Assembly: GCF_002813375.1 (NCBI RefSeq) | Contig: NZ_PHUJ01000003.1 | Coordinates: 3,348,001 to 3,412,000, forward strand | Length of the DNA: 64,000 nucleotides | Direction of reading: 5' to 3' | From: Pseudonocardia alni | GTDB lineage: Bacteria > Actinomycetota > Actinomycetes > Mycobacteriales > Pseudonocardiaceae | Part shown: positions 1-7,302 of the stretch, one piece after another | Layout of the letters: each line of letters opens with the position of its first letter | Numbering within the stretch: position 1 is the stretch's first letter | Position numbers and translations under genes: made by a program | The notes under the pieces: generated by a model | What the model was told of the DNA's origin: nothing | Database searches by the model: none | Seen by the model: the letters and a program-made list of their open reading frames with translations, nothing else

Positions 1-45
1 GACGACGAGGCCGCCGCGGGCTACCCGTCGTTCGAGCGGCGCTGA
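1..45 (+). CDS. C-terminal end of an unidentified protein (partial)
   Basis: An open frame from base 1 ends at TGA 43-45 and encodes the last 14 residues, ending in SFERR. The rest lies outside the window, so no function can be given. Its 3' end would overlap the convergent STAS gene by 25 bases. It is too short to prove that it is a real gene; the support is the in-frame stop and the position directly against a convergent gene end. Confidence 0.4.
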   Translation, partial: DDEAAAGYPSFERR

Positions 46-485
46 CCGTCCAGGCGGACGTCCGGGTCCGGTACGCCGAACAGCATGTTCCGCGACGAGG
101 CCGGCTCCTCGGGGATCCGGTCGACGACGTCGAACAGGTCCATCGCGCCGGTCACCTGGAGTGCGCGTCGGGCGGGACGGCTCGACCCGCAGTACACCCG
201 GAGTCGTTTGCCCTCGGCGCCCAGCATGTCGCGCGACTGGAGCAGCGAGTTCAGCCCCGCCGTCCCCAGGAAGTCCACGCCGGTCAGGTCGAGGATGAGT
301 TCGGGACCCGCCTCGGACCAGATGCCCATCTCGACCCACAGGTCGGGGGATGTGTCGTCGTCGATGGCGCCGATCGCGTGCAGCACGGTGGCGCCCGCCG
401 GATGGCTGGACTGCTCGAAGCGCAGCGTCGGCCCGGAAGCGGCGGCCTGCGCGGCATCCGGCACGGAGCGGTCGTCGTCCGCCAT
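21..485 (-). CDS. STAS-domain anti-sigma factor antagonist
   Basis: Protein of 154 aa. A variable Asp/Ala-rich N-terminus is followed by a STAS fold (about residues 20-125) with the core LILDLTGVDFLGTAGL, like SpoIIAA/RsbV. Family members bind an RsbW-type anti-sigma kinase and free a sigma factor when unphosphorylated. The usual phosphoacceptor Ser of the DSSGL motif is Thr here (GTAGL), which could still be phosphorylated. I chose the ATG at 485 because a GGGGG run lies about 8 nt upstream; an in-frame upstream start at 536 adds 17 poorly conserved-looking residues. No anti-sigma kinase or sigma gene is in the window, so the partner is unknown. Confidence 0.85.
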   Translation of the reverse strand: MADDDRSVPDAAQAAASGPTLRFEQSSHPAGATVLHAIGAIDDDTSPDLWVEMGIWSEAGPELILDLTGVDFLGTAGLNSLLQSRDMLGAEGKRLRVYCGSSRPARRALQVTGAMDLFDVVDRIPEEPASSRNMLFGVPDPDVRLDGQRRSNDG

Positions 486-654
486 GGTCGGGAACCCCCT
501 TCGGCCACCGGGATCTCCGGTACGTCCGAGCAGCATTGCAGCGGGTGGCCGTCACCGCATGTGCTGATCGGTGGCGCCCCGGGCGCGTAGCCTTCGCACC
601 CGACCGCCGACCACCCGCGGGGGCGATCCTCCCGCCGGGACCCGAAGGACCACC

Positions 655-1377
655 GTGAGCGCTACGACCCTCTCCGCCGCCGCGATCGCCGGGATGATCG
701 ACCACGCGATCCTCAAGCCCGAGCTGACCCGCACCGAGGTCGACGCCCAGCTCGACCTCGCCGCCCGCTACCGCATCTTCAGCGTGTGCGTACGCCCGTC
801 CGACGTCGCGCACGCCGCCGCCCGGCTCGCGGGGACCGGCGTCGCCGTCGGCACCGTGATCGGCTTCCCGCACGGCACGACCAGCACCGCGGCCAAGGTC
901 GCCGAGGCGCGGCAGGCGATCGCCGACGGTGCCGCCGAGCTGGACGTGGTGCTGAACGTCGGCCGGCTGCGGAGCGGCCTGACCGACGACGTCGAGGCCG
1001 ACATCGCGGCCGTCGTCGGGGCCGCCGACGGCCGCGTCGTGAAGGTGATCCTGGAGACCGCGCTGCTGTCCGACGACGAGGTGGTCGCCGGCTGCCGGGC
1101 CGCCGAGTCGGCGGGCGCGGCGTTCGTGAAGACCTCCACCGGCTTCGCCGGCGGCGGCGCCACGCCCGAGCACCTTGCGCTCATGCGCGCCACCGTCGGA
1201 CCGCAGGTGCAGGTCAAGGCCTCCGGCGGGGTCCGGGACCTCGACACCGTGCTGGCCTTCCACGCCGCGGGCGTCACCCGCTTCGGCACCAGCGGTACGG
1301 CCACGATCCTCGACGACGCCGCGGCCCGCGACGCCGGCGCCGACGCCGCGGCCCGGGTGGACGACGCGTCGTACTGA
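655..1377 (+). CDS. deoC: Deoxyribose-phosphate aldolase DeoC
   Basis: Protein of 240 aa, normal for DeoC. It cleaves 2-deoxyribose-5-phosphate to glyceraldehyde-3-phosphate and acetaldehyde in deoxynucleoside catabolism (cytosolic, class I aldolase, TIM barrel). The Schiff-base lysine is K159 in VKTSTGF, the assisting lysine K188 in VKASGG, and the catalytic Asp D97 in ELDVVLN. I chose GTG 655 because AAGGA sits 6 nt upstream and the protein then begins like other DeoCs; the longer open frame upstream has no such support. The gene stands alone, with the repeat-protein gene 81 bases downstream. Confidence 0.96.
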   Translation: MSATTLSAAAIAGMIDHAILKPELTRTEVDAQLDLAARYRIFSVCVRPSDVAHAAARLAGTGVAVGTVIGFPHGTTSTAAKVAEARQAIADGAAELDVVLNVGRLRSGLTDDVEADIAAVVGAADGRVVKVILETALLSDDEVVAGCRAAESAGAAFVKTSTGFAGGGATPEHLALMRATVGPQVQVKASGGVRDLDTVLAFHAAGVTRFGTSGTATILDDAAARDAGADAAARVDDASY

Positions 1378-1458
1378 GGGGGCTACCGAGCGGTACACCG
1401 GGCCGCCGGATCTGCGAAGCTGACCCGAGCACGTTCCCGTGAGCCCCGGAGGAGACCG

Positions 1459-3114
1459 ATGGCGAAGCAGCCCCTCCCGAGCTCCTGGTCGCCCGCGGGC
1501 GTCACCGGGACCCTGATCGGCGCCGCCCTCGGCACGGTCGGCGCGGCCGTGGAGATCGGCCGCCGGCTGCCCGGCTGGCTGGCCGAGGCCCCGCGCGCGG
1601 TCGAGGCGATGCCGTCGGTCGCGGCCGACGTCGCCGCGCTGCCGCGGCGCATCGCCGGTGTCGACGCCGCCCTGACCGGCCTCGCCCCGGTGCTCGACGA
1701 CGTGCTCGGCCGGGTCGTGACGCTGTGGGACGACCCGGTGACCGTCGAGCGGATCGACCGCCTGACCGCGGCCGTGGTCGAGCTGGCCGGGGCCGCCGGA
1801 CCACTGCGCGAGCTGGCCGGTGCCCGCGACGACCTGCACCAGCTCGCCGGGCTGCGCGAGGACCTGCACCACCTGGCCGGCGTGCGCGACGACCTGCACG
1901 AGCTGGCCGGCGTCCGGGAGGACCTGCACGAGCTGGCTGCGGTGCGCGGGGACCTGCACGAGCTGGCGGGGATGCGGGAGGACCTGCGGGAGCTGGCCGC
2001 GGTGCGGGGCGACCTGCACGAACTCGCCGCCGCGGTCGGGCCGCTGCGGGAGCTGAGCGGGGCGGTGGCGTCGCTGCAGGAGCTGGCGGGGGCCGTCGAG
2101 GCGCTGCGGGAGCTGGCCGCGGCCGTCGGTCCGTTGTCGGAACTCGCCGGCGCGGTCGAGGCGCTGCGGGAGCTCGCCACCGCCGTCGGTCCGCTGACCG
2201 AGCTGGGCACGGCGGTCGAGCCGCTGCGCGAGCTGGGCACGGCCGTCGAGCCGCTGCGCGAGCTGGGCACGGCCGTCGAGCCGCTGCGCGAGCTCAGCAC
2301 CGCCGTGGGTCCGTTGTCGGAGCTGGCCGGCGCCGTGGAGTCGCTGCGGGAGCTCAGCGCGGCCGTCGGTCCCTTGTCCGAGCTGGCCGCGGTCCGGGAC
2401 GACCTGCACGAGCTGGCCGGTGCCGCGGCGCCGCTGCGCGAGCTGGCCCCCGCGGCGGGCGACCTGGCCGCGCTGGCCGGGGCGGTCACCTCGCTGCAGC
2501 GCCTCGCCGACGCCGTCGCCCCGCTCCAGGAGCTCGCCGCCACCCGCGCCGACCTGGCGCAGCTCGCCGGCGCCGTCGAGCCGCTGCGGGAGCTGGCCTC
2601 GGCCCGCGAGCACCTGGAGAGCCTGACCGGTGCCGTACCCGCGGTGCACGAGCTGGCCGCGACCCGGGCCGACCTCGCACGGCTCGCCGAGGCGGTCGGA
2701 CCGCTGCAGGAGCTGGCCCGCACCCCCGACGACCTCGCCGCCCTCGCGGGCGCGGTGGAGCCGCTGCGGGTGCTCGCCACCGTGCGGGAGGACCTTGCGA
2801 CGCTGGCCTCCGCCACCGGCGACCAGGGCGCCGTCCGGCGGATCGCCGCGGCCGTCGCGGACGCCGACGCGGACGGCACCCCGCGGCTGGCCGCGCTGGA
2901 CGTCAACCTCGCGCAGGCCGCGAGCCAGCTGACCGCCGTCGCCCCGGACCTGCGGTCGGTCGCGGCCCGGATCGACGCGCTCGACCGGCAGATCGGGGTG
3001 CTGGCCGACGCGCTCGCACCGCTGCAGGGCACCACCGAGCGGATCGGCCGCATCGTCGACCGGCTGCCGGACCGCACCCGGCGCCTGGTCACCCGTCCGG
3101 CGACGGAGGGCTGA
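1459..3114 (+). CDS. Decapeptide-repeat (LxELAxAVxP) protein, function unknown
   Basis: Protein of 551 aa with start ATG 1459 behind a perfect GGAGGA. After about 115 mostly Ala-rich residues there are 34 consecutive ten-residue units (residues 116-455) with no insertion or deletion, consensus L-R/H-E-L-A-x-A-V-x-P or LHELAGVRED. About 95 further residues look helical, with possible amphipathic coiled coil. Leu at positions 1 and 4 and Ala/Val at 5 and 8 suggest a long amphipathic helix. No signal peptide is obvious, although residues 12-25 are Gly/Ala-rich and weakly hydrophobic. Adjacent units are almost identical in DNA around 2200-2300, so the array seems to have expanded recently. I recognise no family; an apolipoprotein-like or cytoskeletal scaffold role would be speculation. 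Confidence 0.85.
   Translation: MAKQPLPSSWSPAGVTGTLIGAALGTVGAAVEIGRRLPGWLAEAPRAVEAMPSVAADVAALPRRIAGVDAALTGLAPVLDDVLGRVVTLWDDPVTVERIDRLTAAVVELAGAAGPLRELAGARDDLHQLAGLREDLHHLAGVRDDLHELAGVREDLHELAAVRGDLHELAGMREDLRELAAVRGDLHELAAAVGPLRELSGAVASLQELAGAVEALRELAAAVGPLSELAGAVEALRELATAVGPLTELGTAVEPLRELGTAVEPLRELGTAVEPLRELSTAVGPLSELAGAVESLRELSAAVGPLSELAAVRDDLHELAGAAAPLRELAPAAGDLAALAGAVTSLQRLADAVAPLQELAATRADLAQLAGAVEPLRELASAREHLESLTGAVPAVHELAATRADLARLAEAVGPLQELARTPDDLAALAGAVEPLRVLATVREDLATLASATGDQGAVRRIAAAVADADADGTPRLAALDVNLAQAASQLTAVAPDLRSVAARIDALDRQIGVLADALAPLQGTTERIGRIVDRLPDRTRRLVTRPATEG
1804..2823 (+). repeat. 34 tandem 30-bp units inside the decapeptide-repeat gene
   Basis: Units of exactly 30 bases, each encoding LxxLAxxxxx, run in phase with the reading frame without a break. 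Copies around 2205-2294 are nearly identical at DNA level, while the outer copies have diverged. Confidence 0.9.
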
Positions 3115-3153
3115 GAGCGCCACCAGCCGGCCGGCAGGCGCGCCCCGGACACA

Positions 3154-3193
3154 CGAACGGGCCGGCCCGCCCGTCCGCGGACCGGCCCGTTCG
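3154..3193. terminator. Bidirectional hairpin between convergent genes
   Basis: Perfect 12-bp inverted repeat CGAACGGGCCGG (3154-3165) and its complement (3182-3193) with a 16-nt loop. It lies between the stops of the repeat-protein gene (+) and the secreted-protein gene (-). There is no U-tract, as usual in actinobacteria. Confidence 0.75.
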
Positions 3194-3231
3194 CCGGAGA
3201 AGCCGGGCTGTGCCCCCGGACCTCGGGTGTC

Positions 3232-3618
3232 TCAGGACTGGTCGGCGACCTGGTCCAGGACGGTCTTCTGGGCCTGCTCGGTGGAGGCCTTGTTGCCCTG
3301 CTCGTCCGACGAGTCGATCGAGTTGTCCTGCACGATCTCCTGGCCGGAGCCGCCGCGGACGTCCTCGTTCGCGAAGTCGCTCAGCGAGGCGATGCCGTCG
3401 ACGTTCGCCGCCGGGTTCGCCTGGGTCACCGGGGCGCCGTTGGCGTTGCCCTGGGTGCTCTCCGACGACTGGGTGCCGGTGGCCGAACCCGCGGTCTCCT
3501 GGGTGCTGGTCTCGCTGCGGTCGCCGCGCTCGTGGTCGGCGAAGGCCATGCCGGCCGCACCGATGGTCATGGGGACGGCGAGCGCCGCGGCGGCGGCGAT
3601 GCGGAAGGACTTGCGCAT
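3232..3618 (-). CDS. Small secreted protein, tandem paralogue A
   Basis: Protein of 128 aa. The Sec signal peptide covers residues 1-27 (basic MRKSFR, hydrophobic core, AFA cleavage site). The mature part is acidic and rich in Q, N, S and T, with blocks PVTQANPAANV, LSDFANED and a C-terminal QDNSID...EQGNKASTEQ segment. It has no cysteines. It is a clear paralogue of the next gene upstream (3731-4111): signal peptide, PVTQANPA and the last 45 residues are nearly the same, while the segment after the signal differs. I chose ATG 3618 because GAGAGGA lies upstream and the signal peptide begins there. I do not recognise the family; extracellular, possibly surface-associated. Confidence 0.85.
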   Translation of the reverse strand: MRKSFRIAAAAALAVPMTIGAAGMAFADHERGDRSETSTQETAGSATGTQSSESTQGNANGAPVTQANPAANVDGIASLSDFANEDVRGGSGQEIVQDNSIDSSDEQGNKASTEQAQKTVLDQVADQS

Positions 3619-3730
3619 GGGGGACGATCCTCTCGGGGAAGGGGCCCGGCCGACCCGGTCGTCGGGGCCGGCACGGGCGGTCGGCGCCGGAGCGGTGGGT
3701 CGTGCCCCGGCGGCCGGGGACGGCGGCGGA

Positions 3731-4111
3731 TCAGCCCGCGAGGCCGGCGATCTGCTCGACGACTGTCTTCTGGGCCTGCTCGGTGGAGGCCTTGTTGCCC
3801 TGCTCGTTCGACGAGTCGATCGAGTTGTCCTGGACGATCTGCTGCCCGGACCCCTCACCGCCGTCGTAGTCCTCGTTGGCGAAGTCGCTCAGGCCGAGGA
3901 CGTCGCTCACGTTCAGCGCCGGGTTCGCCTGGGTGACCGGGGCGAACGAGCTGTTGCCCTGCTCGGTGGCGGCACCCTGCTCGGACGATGCGGTGGCCTC
4001 GGAAGCCTGGCCCTGCTCGACGGTGTCGTCGGCGAAGGCCATCCCGGCCGCACCGAGGGTCATCGGGACGGCGATGGCGGTGGCGGCCAGAGTACGCACG
4101 GACTGACGCAT
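3731..4111 (-). CDS. Small secreted protein, tandem paralogue B
   Basis: Protein of 126 aa. The signal peptide covers residues 1-27 (MRQSVR, hydrophobic core, AFA), and the Q/N/S/E-rich mature chain carries PVTQANPALNV, LSDFANED and a QDNSID...EQGNKASTEQ tail. It is about two-thirds identical by eye to the gene 113 bases downstream, so the pair arose by tandem duplication. ATG 4111 is preceded by AAGGGA at a 9-nt spacing; another in-frame ATG at 4129 overlaps that ribosome site and is less likely. The Q/N-rich repeat-like tail might assemble, as in functional amyloids or rodlet proteins, but it lacks chaplin cysteines and no family is certain. Confidence 0.85.
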   Translation of the reverse strand: MRQSVRTLAATAIAVPMTLGAAGMAFADDTVEQGQASEATASSEQGAATEQGNSSFAPVTQANPALNVSDVLGLSDFANEDYDGGEGSGQQIVQDNSIDSSNEQGNKASTEQAQKTVVEQIAGLAG

Positions 4112-4504
4112 GGAATGCGTTCCCTTCATGTTCACTGCTGTCGACTGCACGCCCCGGAATTCGGGGGACGTACTGCGGAGAAAGATAACCGGCGTTCTCC
4201 CGGAATGCGCGCCGACACCGGGTGACGTCATCGACACCCGTCTCGGTGAACCGTTGACGATGTGTCGCACGTAGCGATCCGGGTCTCTCGGCTAGTCGAC
4301 GAACTTGGCTCTGAGCTGCTGGAACGTTGAATCCGCGATATCACCCCTTCGAGTGACATCCGACTCGTGTCTGCCCTGCGAACAACGCGCGTGAATTCCG
4401 TTGCACGCGGACACGGCGGGGTTACGGTCCGATTTCTCTCTTGTGTGGTGATGACCGTGACCCGGTGATCAATTGCACGATGATCGATTTCCTGGTGGAA
4501 GGAA
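4112..4504. other. 393-base gap without a gene
   Basis: This stretch between the secreted-protein gene and the tetR gene is clearly less GC-rich than its surroundings and has no credible coding frame. It should hold the promoter of the minus-strand secreted-protein gene. I could not pick out a convincing -35/-10 pair, RNA structure or terminator. Confidence 0.5.
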
Positions 4505-5110
4505 TTACGAGCGCAGCAGTGCCAGCCCCGGCCACACCAGCGCCATCAGCGTCGAGGCGAGGTCGTCGGGGTCCCCGCCGTCGCCGGCCCAGTCGGCCAG
4601 ACCCTCGGCTGCACCCGCCAGCGCCGCCGCGATCGGGGTGGTGACCGTCGCCGGGTCGATCCCCTCGGGGACGACCAGCTCGGCGGCCAGCAGCTGTGCC
4701 ACCCGGTCGACGATGCGGGTGCGCGCCGCGTGCACCTCGCCCGCGAGTGCCCCGGTGCGGGCCTGGCGGTAGAGCACCGACCAGCCGTCGCGGTGGGTGG
4801 TCACGCTGGCGAAGAACGCCCGGAGGCCGCGGTGCAGGCGCATCTCGGCGTCGGACGGTGCCCCGGCGGCGGCGCCGGAGACCGACTCCAGCAGCCGGTC
4901 GGACTCGCGGCGGATGCACCGCCGCAGCAGCTCCTCCTTCGAACCCCCGCCGTGCGTGTAGACCATCGGCTTCGACAGCCCCGCCTCGTCGGCGACGGCG
5001 TCCATCGACGCGTCGTGGAACCCGTCCCGGGAGAACACGCGCACCGCCGCGTCGAGGACCTGCTTCTCGCGCTGTGCGGGCGGGAGCCTGCGGCGGGGTG
5101 GGGGTGCCAT
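4505..5110 (-). CDS. TetR/AcrR family transcriptional regulator
   Basis: Protein of 201 aa. The N-terminal TetR helix-turn-helix spans about residues 15-62 (VLDAAVRVFSRDGF, then DEAGLSKPMVYTH). The variable C-terminal ligand domain ends in LMALVWPGLALL. It normally acts as a repressor released by a small ligand. It is transcribed divergently from the SCP2/acyl-CoA dehydrogenase pair across a 98-base gap containing an inverted repeat, so it probably controls that pair and itself. An acyl-CoA or sterol-type ligand would fit but is inference. Confidence 0.92.
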   Translation of the reverse strand: MAPPPRRRLPPAQREKQVLDAAVRVFSRDGFHDASMDAVADEAGLSKPMVYTHGGGSKEELLRRCIRRESDRLLESVSGAAAGAPSDAEMRLHRGLRAFFASVTTHRDGWSVLYRQARTGALAGEVHAARTRIVDRVAQLLAAELVVPEGIDPATVTTPIAAALAGAAEGLADWAGDGGDPDDLASTLMALVWPGLALLRS

Positions 5111-5154
5111 CTCGACAGCTTAGCTACTGCTGCGTAAAGTACGCCCCGTCCGAG

Positions 5155-5173
5155 CCGGTACGGTGAGTACCGG
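5155..5173. promoter_or_regulatory. Inverted repeat, candidate TetR operator
   Basis: CCGGTAC and GTACCGG form a perfect 7-bp inverted repeat with a 5-nt spacer, 36 bases before the SCP2 start and 45 bases before the tetR start. The size and place fit a TetR dimer site controlling both genes. Confidence 0.5.
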
Positions 5174-5208
5174 ACACTTGTGTGAACCACGGCGAGGTGG
5201 AGCGAGCG

Positions 5209-5739
5209 ATGGCCGACACGGTCGACATCAACGAGCTGGGTCGCAGCGTCGACCCGAAGTCCCTGTCCGACGAGCAGCTGATCTCCACCCTCGGCACGGC
5301 CCTGCGTGACGGGAACGCGAAGGACGTCGACCCGTCGCTGTTCGCCCGCCTGGTCAAGACCGCGTCGAAGCAGCAGCTGGCGACCGTGATGTCGTCCGAG
5401 GTCCGCCGGCCGGTGCTGGAGGCGATCTTCGGCCGGATGAGCGAGTTCTACTCGTCGAAGGGTGCCTCCGGGAACCGGCAGGTCGTGCACTGGCACATCA
5501 AGGACGGCTCGACGACCGACAGCTTCCAGACCGTGCTGCAGAACGGGACCTGCACCGTCACCGAGGGCACCGACGAGGACGCCCGGACCGCGCTGACCAT
5601 GCCGGGCACCGAGTTCCTGAAGGTCGCCACGAACAACGCCAACCCGGTGACCCTGTTCATGACGCGCAAGCTCAAGGTCTCCGGCGACGTCGGCTTCGCG
5701 ACCGCCCTGCAGAAGATGTTCCAGATCCCGTCTGCCTGA
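5209..5739 (+). CDS. SCP2 sterol-binding domain protein
   Basis: Protein of 176 aa. The C-terminal half (about residues 75-175) has the SCP-2 fold signature: WHIKDG, a Thr-rich strand, then NPVTLFMTRKLKVSGDVGFATALQKMF. Such domains bind fatty acyl-CoAs or sterols and are found in lipid metabolism. ATG 5209 has GGAG 6 nt upstream. The gene lies 32 bases before an acyl-CoA dehydrogenase, almost certainly in the same transcript, and both face away from a TetR gene. A carrier or presenter of acyl substrate for the dehydrogenase is a reasonable inference. Confidence 0.9.
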   Translation: MADTVDINELGRSVDPKSLSDEQLISTLGTALRDGNAKDVDPSLFARLVKTASKQQLATVMSSEVRRPVLEAIFGRMSEFYSSKGASGNRQVVHWHIKDGSTTDSFQTVLQNGTCTVTEGTDEDARTALTMPGTEFLKVATNNANPVTLFMTRKLKVSGDVGFATALQKMFQIPSA

Positions 5740-5771
5740 CGAGAACCGCGACCGACCAGCGGAGAGCTGAG

Positions 5772-6980
5772 ATGACTTCCTTCGAACTGTCCGAGGAGCA
5801 CCGCGAGCTGCAGGAGTGGGTGCACGGCTTCGCCGCCGACGTCGTACGTCCGGCCGCCGCCGAGTGGGACGAGCGCGAGGAGACCCCGTGGCCGATCCTG
5901 CAGGAGGCCGCGAAGATCGAGCTCTACAACTTCGAGACCCTCGCCTCCTTCTGGGGTGACGAGACCGGGCTGTCCATGCCGCTGGTCAACGAGGAGCTCT
6001 TCTGGGGCGACGGCGGCATCGGCATGGCGATCTTCGGCACCACCCTCGCGGTGGCCGGCATCTTCGCCTCCGGCACGCCCGAGCAGATGGTCGAGTTCAT
6101 CCCGCAGTGCTACGGCGATGCCTCCGAGCCGCAGGTCGGCGCGTTCTGCTCGTCCGAGCCCGAGGCCGGCTCCGACGTCTCGGCGATGCGCACCCGCGCC
6201 GTCTACGACGAGGCGAAGGACGAGTGGACCCTGACCGGTCAGAAGGCCTGGGCCACCAACGGCGGCATCGCGAACATCCACGTGGTGCAGGCCGTCGTCG
6301 ACGCAGGCCTGGGAAGCAAGGGGCAGGCCGCGTTCGTCGTCCCGCCGAACACCCCCGGCCTGGAGTCCACCCGCAAGATCAAGAAGATGGGTCTGCGCGC
6401 GTCGCACACCGCGGACGTGTTCCTCGACGACGTGAAGCTCCCCGGCTCCTGCCTGCTCGGCGGCAAGGAGAAGCTCGACGAGCGGCTCGCCCGCGCCCGG
6501 TCGGGGGAGAAGTCGAAGGGCTCGGCCGCGATGCAGACCTTCGAGCTGTCCCGCCCGACGGTCGGCTCGCAGGCGATCGGCATCGCCCGCGCCGCCTACG
6601 AGTACGCGCTGGAGTACGCCAAGGACCGCGTCGCCTTCGGCCGTCCGATCATCGCGAACCAGTCGATCTCGTTCATGCTCGCGGACATGAAGACCGAGAT
6701 CGACGCCGCCCGGCTGCTCGTGCACCGGGCCGCGTGGATGGGCCGCAACAACGTCCCGTTCACCGCGGGCGAGGGGTCGATGTCCAAGCTCAAGGCCGGC
6801 CGGGTCGCCGTGTGGGCCACCGAGCGCGCCATCCAGATCCTCGGCGGTGCGGGCTACTCGCGCGAGCACCCGGTGGAGCGGATGCACCGCGACTCGAAGA
6901 TCTACGACATCTTCGAGGGCACCGAGCAGATCCAGCAGCTCGTCATCGCCCGCGCGATCTCCGGGAAGCACCTGGCGTGA
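5772..6980 (+). CDS. Acyl-CoA dehydrogenase
   Basis: Protein of 402 aa, the usual size. It has an N-terminal helical domain, a middle beta domain with FCSSEPEAGSDVSAM and TGQKAWATNGGIA (FAD/substrate region), and a C-terminal helical domain with GRPIIANQSISFMLADM and the closing QILGGAGYSREHPVERMHRDSK block, followed by IFEGTEQIQQLVIAR. FAD-dependent alpha,beta-dehydrogenation of acyl-CoA is the family reaction; chain specificity cannot be read. GGAGAG precedes ATG 5772. It is in an operon with the SCP2 gene under the divergent TetR. Confidence 0.95.
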   Translation: MTSFELSEEHRELQEWVHGFAADVVRPAAAEWDEREETPWPILQEAAKIELYNFETLASFWGDETGLSMPLVNEELFWGDGGIGMAIFGTTLAVAGIFASGTPEQMVEFIPQCYGDASEPQVGAFCSSEPEAGSDVSAMRTRAVYDEAKDEWTLTGQKAWATNGGIANIHVVQAVVDAGLGSKGQAAFVVPPNTPGLESTRKIKKMGLRASHTADVFLDDVKLPGSCLLGGKEKLDERLARARSGEKSKGSAAMQTFELSRPTVGSQAIGIARAAYEYALEYAKDRVAFGRPIIANQSISFMLADMKTEIDAARLLVHRAAWMGRNNVPFTAGEGSMSKLKAGRVAVWATERAIQILGGAGYSREHPVERMHRDSKIYDIFEGTEQIQQLVIARAISGKHLA

Positions 6981-7302
6981 CCCCGGCGGCCGGTCGGCTG
7001 CGACGGTCGGCGGACCGGTCCCGCCCGGCGGGTCGTACCGCGGCCGGAGGCCCGACCGCCCACAGCGGGACGGCCGACCGCCCGGCAGTGCTGTCACCCG
7101 TCCGGGTTCCGCGCCGGGGCGAGACCTGGTTCCCAGGTTCCGGTTGTGCCGACGACACCGACCTGGCGCGGGATCCGGTGACCACCGGCACCGCGTTCCG
7201 TCCGTCCGAGGCGCACCCGGTCGTCGTCGGACCGACGAGAACGCGTCACCGCAGGCCGCCGCCCTCGTTCACCGATCAGGAAGATCGACAACGGGGGAAG
7301 AC
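6981..7302. other. 322-base gap without a gene
   Basis: Very GC-rich sequence between the acyl-CoA dehydrogenase stop and the lipase start. Frames running through it look like extensions of neighbouring frames and have no start signal. The lipase promoter should be here, but I see no strong -10 or a clear terminator. Confidence 0.45.

Noticed and set aside
1383..3152. 589-codon Ser/Arg-rich frame antisense to the decapeptide-repeat gene
   Set aside because: Composition is what the repeat DNA gives on the other strand, and the plus-strand gene has a GGAGGA ribosome site and regular Leu pattern.
3232..4111. Tandem secreted proteins as chaplins or rodlins
   Set aside because: They lack the paired cysteines and chaplin core, and I see no convincing match to rodlin sequence; left unassigned.
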